56,400 bases of DNA from a virus, in the IMG/VR virus record IMGVR_UViG_3300037488_002133, positions 1-56,400 of that record; one strand, 5' to 3'. The notes below the pieces were generated by a model that ran no database searches, was not told where the DNA came from, and saw only the letters and a list, made by a program, of their open reading frames with translations. A program made the position numbers and the translations under genes. Positions 20,062 through 26,835 of this stretch are shown here, piece after piece; positions within the stretch are counted from its first letter, which is position 1; the number at the start of each line of letters is the position of its first letter.

Positions 20062-21389
20062 GAAGAAGAAATGAGTTTGCGGTAGTTCAGCATCACGTCG
20101 GCCATCTCGCGCTGGTCGTCGCCACGCTCACGCAGGGTCTCGACGATAGCCTCGTCAATGGTGCCCGAGCACAGTATTCGGTAGATCAGGGGGTCTTTGT
20201 CCTGACCCTTGCGGGCCACACGGGCGTTGAACTGATCGTAGAGTTCTCGGCTCCACGTCGGACTGTACCAGACCACCGTGCGGCCACCCTGTTGCAGATT
20301 GAGACCATGCCCCAGTGAGCGGGGATCGGCTACAAGGGTCCGAATGGTCCCCGAGTTCCAAGCCTGCTCGATGTCGCCCTTGAACTCGGATGCGTTGACG
20401 GGCCACAGCCCCGCCTTGTTCAGTGCAGCGCAGATCCGATCCCGTTCGTGGATGTAATTGCACGCCACCAACGCCGGTTCGTTTAGCTTCTTCAAAAGGT
20501 CGATCAGGGCGTCGATCTTGGCGTTGTGGATCGGGAGCGCAGTTCGATCTTCGGAATACAGGTTTCCACCACATAGCTGATGGAGCTTTCCCGCCAGAAC
20601 GGCTGCGTTTTTAGCCGTTACGACGTCATTGGCGGTGAGGGTAAGGAAATCCTTTTCAAGCTCGTCGTACGCGGTCTGGGCGGCAGGCGGCAACGTCACC
20701 TCGATGTCCTCCAAGACCGTGTCGGCGATGTTGAGGTAGTCGGAACTGCGAAGGGTTACGGTGATGTCCGAGATGCGCTGATAAATGCGATCTTTGGAGC
20801 CAGCTTTGGCCACCCAGTTGTAGCGCATGTAGTCGGTCGGGTAAAAGTAGCAGTCGCGGTAGCCTGAGAACGTCCGGCCAAGGCGAACACCGTCGTCGAT
20901 CAGCCGCACTTGGGCGAAAAGCTCCAGCATCGAGTTGGGGCGGGGCGTCCCCGTTAACCCCCAGCGTCGGTGGTGCCTCATTAAGCCCGCAATCGCCTTG
21001 ATCCGCTTGCTCTTCGGGTTCTTGGCTTTGGTGATCTCGTCGAACACCACCACATCGCAGAACTTGAGGTCGGTCAGTTGCTGCAAACGCTCGTAGTTAA
21101 TGAGGTAGACCTGCGCTTTACCCGATGGCTTTTTCCCCGCCAGAATCTCGACTTTCATCCACTTGAACTGGTCCCATTTCGCAATCTCGTTCGGCCATGC
21201 AATCCGAGCCACCCTGATGGGGGCCACGACCAGTACGGATCGAATCGACCCAGCCATGAACAGCTCGTTCAGGGCTAATAATGTGGACGCTGTTTTACCA
21301 AGTCCGAGCCCCACGTTGGAATAGGCTCGGTCGTTGGCGAGCAAGTGATCCGCCATCACGGTCTGATATGGTTCGGGGGTAAATTTCAC
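20058..21389 (-). CDS. SNF2-type superfamily 2 helicase
   Basis: A 443-residue protein from the GTG at 21389, which overlaps the nuclease stop codon (GTGA) and gives the usual N-terminus MKFTPEPYQ. GLGLGKT at 27-33 is Walker A, VVVFDEITKA around 115-122 the DExx box, GLTGTPRPNSM motif III and RVARKGQDKDPLIYRIL motif VI with its arginine finger. It is the helicase usually found with VRR-NUC, PolA, DUF2815 and DUF2800 in phage replication modules and probably remodels replication or recombination intermediates. The open frame extends 19 codons further upstream, inside the nuclease gene. Confidence 0.88.
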   Translation of the reverse strand: MKFTPEPYQTVMADHLLANDRAYSNVGLGLGKTASTLLALNELFMAGSIRSVLVVAPIRVARIAWPNEIAKWDQFKWMKVEILAGKKPSGKAQVYLINYERLQQLTDLKFCDVVVFDEITKAKNPKSKRIKAIAGLMRHHRRWGLTGTPRPNSMLELFAQVRLIDDGVRLGRTFSGYRDCYFYPTDYMRYNWVAKAGSKDRIYQRISDITVTLRSSDYLNIADTVLEDIEVTLPPAAQTAYDELEKDFLTLTANDVVTAKNAAVLAGKLHQLCGGNLYSEDRTALPIHNAKIDALIDLLKKLNEPALVACNYIHERDRICAALNKAGLWPVNASEFKGDIEQAWNSGTIRTLVADPRSLGHGLNLQQGGRTVVWYSPTWSRELYDQFNARVARKGQDKDPLIYRILCSGTIDEAIVETLRERGDDQREMADVMLNYRKLISSS

Positions 21390-21667
21390 GACGTGACCTG
21401 AAACAGGAGAATGATGGAACTGGCGGTGTCGTAGTTGTCGGCCCAATCGGCTTTGCAGCCCGCTTCGCGCAATCGATTGATCTCATGCATCTGAAGTCGG
21501 GTGGGCTTTTGTCCCCGCCGTTTCAGCTCCAAGAACAGTACCGACCCGTTGCTGATGATGATGCGGTCGGGAACGCCCCGATTGGACGGCGATGAAAATT
21601 TGTAGGTAGTTAATCCATACAATTTGCACAGCTTGACCACCTTGGATTCAATTTGAGCTTCCAACAT
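21386..21667 (-). CDS. VRR-NUC domain nuclease
   Basis: A 93-residue stand-alone VRR-NUC protein: MLEAQIESKVVKLCKLYG, then TYKFSSPSNRGVPDRIII and VLFLELKRRGQKPTRLQ. The GVPDR...LELK residues form the PD-(D/E)XK active site. The family cuts branched or structured DNA. The ATG at 21667 matches the usual start, overlapping the upstream small gene by 20 bases; a TTG at 21694 is a less likely start. Translationally coupled to the helicase. Confidence 0.88.
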   Translation of the reverse strand: MLEAQIESKVVKLCKLYGLTTYKFSSPSNRGVPDRIIISNGSVLFLELKRRGQKPTRLQMHEINRLREAGCKADWADNYDTASSIILLFQVTS

Positions 21668-21836
21668 CGGGGGTAGGCTCTTCAGCGGTTTCAAAGACTT
21701 CTAGTCCGGTGGGTTTGGGTTGAAGCGTAAACCGTTTGGACAGGTACTTTTGAGCTTTCTCCAGAGCCTGTTGGGGAGTGTCGGCTTTGATTTCGACGGC
21801 TCCGATAATGCTGGCTGCGATGTAGTATTTTTTCAT
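21648..21836 (-). CDS. Small hypothetical protein
   Basis: A 62-residue protein (starts MKKYYIAASIIGAVEIKAD, contains PQQALEKAQKYL, ends in an acidic stretch). The beta-beta-alpha pattern of such short proteins is common in phage replication operons but no function is known. It overlaps both neighbours by a few bases, which supports it as a real gene. Confidence 0.6.
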   Translation of the reverse strand: MKKYYIAASIIGAVEIKADTPQQALEKAQKYLSKRFTLQPKPTGLEVFETAEEPTPDVGSSN

Positions 21837-22102
21837 GTGGTAGCTTTTGTGATACGGGCAAGATATTTCTGACGTTCTAGCTTGGCCAGCCGACCAAGCA
21901 ATCGAGCGATGATGACGCGGCGTTGGCCCCCCATAAGCTCCAGCACGACCATCCGGCGAAGGTCATGCGCGTTGAGCCCTACGAGAAAGATCTCGTTGAG
22001 TTTGTTCCACCCTGTGAGGTGGGGCTTGAGGCTGGCTGCGTCTTTTTCTAAGATCTCCACGGGGGAGTCGAAGATTTGATATTTCAGAGGTATGCGTATC
22101 AT
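21833..22102 (-). CDS. Hypothetical basic protein
   Basis: An 89-residue protein, basic in its second half (RRMVVLELMGGQRRVIIARLL, KLERQKYLARI). Four-base overlaps with the DNA polymerase gene upstream and the small gene downstream show it belongs to the same message. The helical basic part could bind nucleic acid; no family recognised. Confidence 0.6.
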   Translation of the reverse strand: MIRIPLKYQIFDSPVEILEKDAASLKPHLTGWNKLNEIFLVGLNAHDLRRMVVLELMGGQRRVIIARLLGRLAKLERQKYLARITKATT

Positions 22103-24057
22103 TTTGAGTAGTACGGTGCGATTTTGGTTTCAACTTTCAGTGGTAGCCCTTTCGCCCACGATGGGAGAGTAGCGAGAGCGTCAGAAAAACCTTCAGCGGT
22201 TTGCCCCGATAATTTAAGGGCAAGACCTTGGTCGTGGATCAGTGCGAATGGTAACATCCACCTCGACTCAGCCGTGCGGGAGCCATGCGCCATGATGTCG
22301 GCGGCGATGGCTTGGCAGATGTTCTCAAAAGCTTTCGCTCCGTATAGACCGATTCGACCCCACTGAGTGGAGAGAGGAATTTGGCCCCAGTACGTGACCT
22401 TCGTCCCAAATATGGCGTCGTCCTCAATCATGGGCCATGGATAAGCGAGCGAGCGCCCAGATGGCAGTTTGATGAACAAGTAGGGAATACCTGCGGAGGC
22501 GTGACAGTAGACCACAATGCCCGGTCCAAAAGTGTGAACCGATCCCGCGAGTTGAATTGCACGCCGAATCGCCCGATCAAGCACTTTCCATGTCTCGACG
22601 ATCTTCGGATGCTTTTCTCGGAAAGAGTCCTTGGCCAATTCCGCCACCTCCCTCGAAATGTTAATGCCGTACTGGTCGCGGCAAGAGGACTGAAACTTTT
22701 CAGCCCCCATGCCGTAGCCCAGCCCAAGGATCGCCCGCTTACCGACTTCCCTCTCGTCTGACGTTACGAGCCGGATTGGTTTATCGTAGATATACGCTGC
22801 CATCGTCTTGTAGCGGTCCACTCCGTTGCGGTACTCTTTCAAGGCGCTTTCTTCTCCAGCGACCCAGCACGCGATGCGGGCTTCAATGGCGTTGTAGTCG
22901 CCGTCCAAAAGCTCGGAACCGGGAGCGTGAACGAAATGGCGGATGCACGACGCCAAGATCTCAATCGGCTCCCCGTAAACCGCTCGCAGCCCTTCGATGG
23001 TCCCCCCATTCGCGACGTACTTGTAGGCAGCGTGCGTGATCGGACGCATCTCGGGAGTCGCCTTCTTGGCGTTGTGCAACTGCGGACCACCCGCCGACCA
23101 ACGTCCGGTGCTCGCGCCATAAAATTTGAACACTCCATGGAGCCGGTCATCGGGGCAGACCCAGTCCAGCATCGTAGTGATCTTCTTGGTCGCGGCGTAT
23201 GAGAGTTGGCAATACAGCTCAATAGCGCGGGATGCCTCCGCCGATCCAAGCATCTTCAGGCTCGTCGCAGCCTCGATCAAGGTCTCTGCCTGCATGTTGG
23301 GCAGATCCAGACCTCGAGCCGCCAGCCAGTCTTTCACCTTGGCCCGCTGGGTGATGTTCAGCTTGGTGAGCTGGCGGAACTCTGCGCCAGCCGTCGCCTC
23401 CACGACGTCGATCATCTTCTGGGCATTACGAAGGGCAGGCACGTTGACCGGAATGCCCGTGTCGTTCATGCGGATCGTGAACTGAAACGTCTCAAGGTTC
23501 ACGCCCTTCAGGCTGAAATGATCCTTGAGCAATCCGTGGATCTGCATCTCGGACCTGACATCCTGTTTGCAGTAGTCGCAAAACTGACGCCACTTTTCTT
23601 GATGGTCGCGGGGCTCGTTGAAGGTGCCGTCCTCCTGTGGGATCGAGAAAAACTTGATGAGGTCTTTGCCCTTCTTGTCCTTCTTGCTGTCGATGTTCAG
23701 TGCATCGCCGCACTTCTCGAGTGAGTCGGGCAGGGCGGCGATGCGAGCCATGGCGGCAGTGCAGCGCCACTGCGTGAGTTGGATGGAGACCTCGAACTGA
23801 GTGCGGTCCAGCAGCTCCCGCTCGAAGTCGGCGTTATGCGCGTGGACCTCGTCCGCTTGGCGCAGCAACGCCAGCGCCTCGGGGTCAGAATCGATCCCAG
23901 CATCACGGAACCTAGGGTTGATCCACAGGTAGATCTCGGACCCATCGCTGACCGCAGCCATGAAGATCTCAGTCGAGGGGTCAGCAGCGTACCGTGCCGC
24001 ACCTACACTGGGTAGGTCGGCTCGGCTGCGGGTCTCGATGTCTAGGAATACGTGCAT
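22099..24057 (-). CDS. DNA polymerase, family A (exonuclease plus polymerase)
   Basis: A 652-residue protein from the ATG at 24057, chosen because it places the exonuclease motif at the usual N-terminus (VFLDIETRS, D6 and E8). No 5' nuclease domain. Polymerase motif A is LLDGDYNAIEARIACW (catalytic Asp about 387), motif B REVGKRAILGLGYGMG (about 435-450) and motif C ALIHDQGLAL (His608-Asp609). Motif C has HDQ where many family members have HDE; the catalytic Asp is kept. This is the phage-type PolA replicase for the window, coupled to the small genes after it. Confidence 0.92.
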   Translation of the reverse strand: MHVFLDIETRSRADLPSVGAARYAADPSTEIFMAAVSDGSEIYLWINPRFRDAGIDSDPEALALLRQADEVHAHNADFERELLDRTQFEVSIQLTQWRCTAAMARIAALPDSLEKCGDALNIDSKKDKKGKDLIKFFSIPQEDGTFNEPRDHQEKWRQFCDYCKQDVRSEMQIHGLLKDHFSLKGVNLETFQFTIRMNDTGIPVNVPALRNAQKMIDVVEATAGAEFRQLTKLNITQRAKVKDWLAARGLDLPNMQAETLIEAATSLKMLGSAEASRAIELYCQLSYAATKKITTMLDWVCPDDRLHGVFKFYGASTGRWSAGGPQLHNAKKATPEMRPITHAAYKYVANGGTIEGLRAVYGEPIEILASCIRHFVHAPGSELLDGDYNAIEARIACWVAGEESALKEYRNGVDRYKTMAAYIYDKPIRLVTSDEREVGKRAILGLGYGMGAEKFQSSCRDQYGINISREVAELAKDSFREKHPKIVETWKVLDRAIRRAIQLAGSVHTFGPGIVVYCHASAGIPYLFIKLPSGRSLAYPWPMIEDDAIFGTKVTYWGQIPLSTQWGRIGLYGAKAFENICQAIAADIMAHGSRTAESRWMLPFALIHDQGLALKLSGQTAEGFSDALATLPSWAKGLPLKVETKIAPYYSK

Positions 24058-24104
24058 GTAAATTGGTGGGCCACCACTACGCAGGTTGCCCAGTCGCGTG
24101 TTCC

Positions 24105-24317
24105 TCAGTCCTTGGTAGCGCCGTCTTCGCAGGGATCTGCGGGGACGGGAATGTTCATTACCGCGCACATATCGGACTCAGAGATGTCGAACAGTCGGAG
24201 GATCTCCCCGACTGACAGATGCTCCTTAACCAGACCTGTTGCCACAGGATCGGCTCGAAGCAGCTTGGCGATTGCCGCCGACGTCATCAGCACTGATTGA
24301 TTAGACGGGGGATTCAT
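24105..24317 (-). CDS. Small hypothetical protein
   Basis: A 70-residue acidic protein (AIAKLLRADPVATGLVKEHLSVGEILRLFDISESDM). The helical first half resembles a short helix-turn-helix-like segment, not assignable. Its ATG lies inside the end of the DUF2815 gene (17-base overlap) with a GAGGA about 7 bases before it, which supports this start over an internal ATG at 24287. Confidence 0.5.
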   Translation of the reverse strand: MNPPSNQSVLMTSAAIAKLLRADPVATGLVKEHLSVGEILRLFDISESDMCAVMNIPVPADPCEDGATKD

Positions 24318-24837
24318 CTTCGTCCTCGATGTTGGTGAACAGCTTGTTCACGTCGACCTCACCCTCGCCAAACGGCTTGCCATCCTTGAAGAACTGCACA
24401 GCGCGGAGCTTCGCGTTGATCCGCTTGCCGTACTGGTTGTCCTGACCCCAGAGCTGGATCACGGCATTGACGTGGCACCCAGCGTAGGGCTTGCCGTCCT
24501 CCTCAGTGAGGGGCGACATATCGCGGCCAATGACTTGAGGGCGCTTCTCGCTGCGACAGCCGATAAACATTACGCCGTCGCCGTAGCCGTCGGTCTCGGC
24601 CTTTTCTTCACCATCACGCAGACAGACCTTGGGCGGGCGCTTGCCCTTGAAGACCTCGCGGACGATGTCGTTGATCGCGGCATTCACTGCGGCGATTTCC
24701 TTGGCGTTGATTTTCTTGTCGAGGATGAAGGTCGCGGAGTACGCGCCCTTGGCATCGGTGGGTGCGAATTTCTTCTCCCGAAAAAGGGATGGGAACGAGA
24801 GTCGCACGTTGTTGAGTTTGATGTTTTGATTTTCCAT
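24301..24837 (-). CDS. DUF2815 single-strand DNA-binding-like protein
   Basis: A 178-residue protein matching DUF2815: opening NIKLNNVRLSFPSLFREKKF, middle GAYSATFILDK, then the conserved end INAKLRAVQFFKDGKPFGEG. Members are regarded as phage ssDNA-binding proteins and almost always sit beside DUF2800 and PolA, as here. An acidic C-terminus (NIEDEDESPV) fits an SSB-like protein-interaction tail. Confidence 0.85.
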   Translation of the reverse strand: MENQNIKLNNVRLSFPSLFREKKFAPTDAKGAYSATFILDKKINAKEIAAVNAAINDIVREVFKGKRPPKVCLRDGEEKAETDGYGDGVMFIGCRSEKRPQVIGRDMSPLTEEDGKPYAGCHVNAVIQLWGQDNQYGKRINAKLRAVQFFKDGKPFGEGEVDVNKLFTNIEDEDESPV

Positions 24838-24838
24838 G

Positions 24839-25993
24839 TTAGATGACGTCGATGTTTTCTAGCGGGTTAGCGAGTTGAAGCGCCGGACGATTGTCCGACT
24901 CCGGTACAAGCGTTGGTTTCCCTTCCGGCTTTGTGATGAGAGACTGAAAGCGCGATTCAAACCGCGCCGACAGCTCCTTCCCTTTGAGAGCTTCTTCCGC
25001 CTTGTGGGGCGAAATGAGGTCTGCTCTCGGCCTCGTAATATCTAGTGTCAGGTGATTGCTCAGAAGAGTCTGAGCGGCTTCTGGGTCACTCCACTGTCGG
25101 TTGCTCTTGCCCTCGACGAGCTTGAAGCCTTGCGGCTCTTTGCCCGCCATCAGGTCGGCGACCTCTTGGTCTTCGACCGCTTCGAGCCAGTCGCGCAACA
25201 CCTTCTTTGCCCCCAGTACCTTGACCCGCTGATCGCGAGTAAGGACACCGGGATCTGGGAGGGTGATGATGCGTGCCTCTTCTGGAAGAGCCACCAGCCC
25301 CTGCGTGGCGTATGCCGAGCAGATGCCTTTGGCTGGACAGAATCGGCACGCCTTGTCGCAAGGGCCGAACAGCCCTGCTCCCCCCAGTGCCTGACGCGCC
25401 TTCGCGCCAAGCGTTGTCGTGAACACTGACAATTGTTGGCGAGTCAGGGTCCACGTCCTGACAGGTTCTGGGTTGTTCCGGTCCCTCGGTTGATAGATCG
25501 AGAGGTGGATCGGGAGATCGTGCGCGATGTCCGAGATCTGCTCCCACTGGCGGATCAGAGACTCGGCATAGATCGCGATCTGTTCGTTGTCCTCGGCCTC
25601 GACACTCACGCCGACACCATACTTGAGGTCGTCGATATAGATGCCGTCGGTCCGCATGGTGGCAGCGTCCACCATGCCGTTGCGCTCGGGGAGATAAAAC
25701 AGGGGGATCTTTTTCTCCACGTAGCGCCGAGAGTTCGGTGCTTCGTGCGAGCGTACAAAGGCCACGTAGCCGTTGACGTATTGCAGCATGATGTCGTCGA
25801 TCCCCTCGGGAACAGGTTTCCCAGTGAGGATCATTGCTGCTACGTCGTGGGCTTTGGTGCCTTCGTCCGCGAAGAAACTGGAATCGTCTGGCAGCTCAGA
25901 TGCGTGATCGATGATGAACTGCGGTGAGGCAGTGCATCGAGACCAGCGATGAGCCGAGGACGGTCCGACGTCGATGCGGGTGCGTTTAGCCAT
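24839..25993 (-). CDS. DUF2800 protein (Cas4/PD-(D/E)XK-like nuclease)
   Basis: A 384-residue protein. It opens with GPSSAHRWSRCTASPQFI, has DEGTKAHDVAAMILTG, then GMVDAATMRTDGIYIDDLKYGVGVSVEAEDNEQIAIYA, the DUF2800 nuclease core (GxxDa....iDdLKyG.G). Four cysteines (CDKACRFCPAKGICSAYA) could hold an iron-sulfur cluster as in Cas4/AddB-type nucleases. Expected role: DNA end processing in phage replication or recombination. One base separates it from DUF2815. Confidence 0.85.
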   Translation of the reverse strand: MAKRTRIDVGPSSAHRWSRCTASPQFIIDHASELPDDSSFFADEGTKAHDVAAMILTGKPVPEGIDDIMLQYVNGYVAFVRSHEAPNSRRYVEKKIPLFYLPERNGMVDAATMRTDGIYIDDLKYGVGVSVEAEDNEQIAIYAESLIRQWEQISDIAHDLPIHLSIYQPRDRNNPEPVRTWTLTRQQLSVFTTTLGAKARQALGGAGLFGPCDKACRFCPAKGICSAYATQGLVALPEEARIITLPDPGVLTRDQRVKVLGAKKVLRDWLEAVEDQEVADLMAGKEPQGFKLVEGKSNRQWSDPEAAQTLLSNHLTLDITRPRADLISPHKAEEALKGKELSARFESRFQSLITKPEGKPTLVPESDNRPALQLANPLENIDVI

Positions 25994-26375
25994 TGAGGAG
26001 AGCGGTCAGATCAGCGTGGAGGTCGGCAAACTTATCTTCGGTGGCTTCACCGATCTTGCGGAGACCGTATTTCTTGTTGATGCCGATGACCCCACTGAGC
26101 TTGTCGTTGTCGAGGCAGCTCTGAGCGACTTCGCGAATGTCTTGAAGCGTGAGCTTCTTGACGGGCTTGGGCGCTTCGACCTTGGCAGGCTCTTCGACCT
26201 TGGCAGGCTCTTCGACCTTGGCGGGCTCTTCGACCTTGGCGGGCTCTTCGACCTTGGCGGGCTTAGTAGCCTTGGCGGGCTTGGCTGCGGCGTCAGTCTT
26301 GACGCCGCCAGATTGGATGACCTTCGTGAGGGCTTCGACTGCTGCGGTGAGGGCTGCGATTTTTTCTTCTAGCAT
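25986..26375 (-). CDS. Small protein with KVEEPA repeat linker
   Basis: A 129-residue protein: a short N-terminal helix (EEKIAALTAAVEALTKVI), a Lys-Pro-Ala-Glu linker containing five KVEEPA-type hexapeptides, and a folded C-terminal half (LTLQDIREVAQSCLDNDKLSG ... KYGLRKIGEATEDKFADLHADLTAL). Proteins with this C-terminal pattern are frequent next to DUF2800 in phages; their role is unknown. It overlaps the DUF2800 start by 8 bases. The leader before the ATG is A/C-rich with no Shine-Dalgarno. Confidence 0.65.
   Translation of the reverse strand: MLEEKIAALTAAVEALTKVIQSGGVKTDAAAKPAKATKPAKVEEPAKVEEPAKVEEPAKVEEPAKVEAPKPVKKLTLQDIREVAQSCLDNDKLSGVIGINKKYGLRKIGEATEDKFADLHADLTALLNG
26174..26263 (-). 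repeat. 18-bp coding tandem repeat, five copies
   Basis: Units of TTCGACCTTGGC(A/G)GGCTC on the plus strand, coding the KVEEPA hexapeptides of the linker protein. Copies differ at one position only, which indicates recent expansion. Confidence 0.9.
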
Positions 26376-26399
26376 TTGGATGTTGGTTGATGGTTGTTT

Positions 26400-26633
26400 T
26401 TAGATGACGTCCCGCTCCACCGGAGTGGCGTAGCAGGGCGAAAGGTTGGGCCATTCAAGGATGATCTGGATAATATCCTGACCACGGTAGCAGCGACCCT
26501 TGTCCTCGTCGTTAGACGAGACCACGTAGTCGCTGATTTCCTTGAATAGCTCTGGACGAAGCTTGGACTCCCAGTTTTTGAGGTGCTGTGTTTGGAATCC
26601 AAGAGCCTCCGTAAAGTTGGTTGTGGGTATCAT
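26400..26633 (-). CDS. Hypothetical protein
   Basis: A 77-residue protein from the ATG at 26633 (starts MIPTTNFTEALGFQ; contains KLRPELFKEISDYVVSS and GQDIIQIILEWPNLSP). The start is set by an ATGA overlap with the 42-residue membrane gene just upstream. No family recognised; mixed helical, probably soluble. Confidence 0.55.
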   Translation of the reverse strand: MIPTTNFTEALGFQTQHLKNWESKLRPELFKEISDYVVSSNDEDKGRCYRGQDIIQIILEWPNLSPCYATPVERDVI

Positions 26634-26758
26634 AGCGCGATTACAAGGGCCATAATCATAACTCCCATCGCGAACCCGACCGCTATCGCGGCGGCAATCG
26701 TGGGCCAATTGATAATGTCGTCAGATTGAAATTTAAGTCTGCCGTAGTTTTTATGCAT
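26630..26758 (-). CDS. 42-residue single-span membrane peptide
   Basis: Reading the minus strand from the ATG at 26758 gives a 42-codon frame: a polar start (MHKNYGRLKFQSDD), then one hydrophobic helix (WPTIAAAIAVGFAMGVMIM continuing to ALVIAL). Its TGA overlaps the next ATG as ATGA, the same coupling used through this operon. It follows the terminator at 26811-26830. Function unknown; possibilities include a membrane anchor or a small host-interfering peptide. Confidence 0.55.
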   Translation of the reverse strand: MHKNYGRLKFQSDDIINWPTIAAAIAVGFAMGVMIMALVIAL

Positions 26759-26810
26759 ATGGGTGGGGGGGGACTGGGACTAATACTGTTTATGTTTAGG
26801 TTGACGAGCG

Positions 26811-26830
26811 AAAAATGACCCCGAGGTCAT
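26811..26830 (-). terminator. Rho-independent terminator after the primase-helicase gene
   Basis: On the minus strand, ATGACC-TCGG-GGTCAT is a 6-bp stem with a UCGG loop, followed at once by TTTTT. It stands 6 bases beyond the primase-helicase stop codon. Confidence 0.7.
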
Positions 26831-26835
26831 AAATC

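Noticed and set aside
26802-26832. Plus-strand GACGAGCGAAAAA, hammerhead-like
   Set aside because: First core base is U and there is no stem II between GACGAG and CGAAA; this is the terminator hairpin read on the wrong strand.
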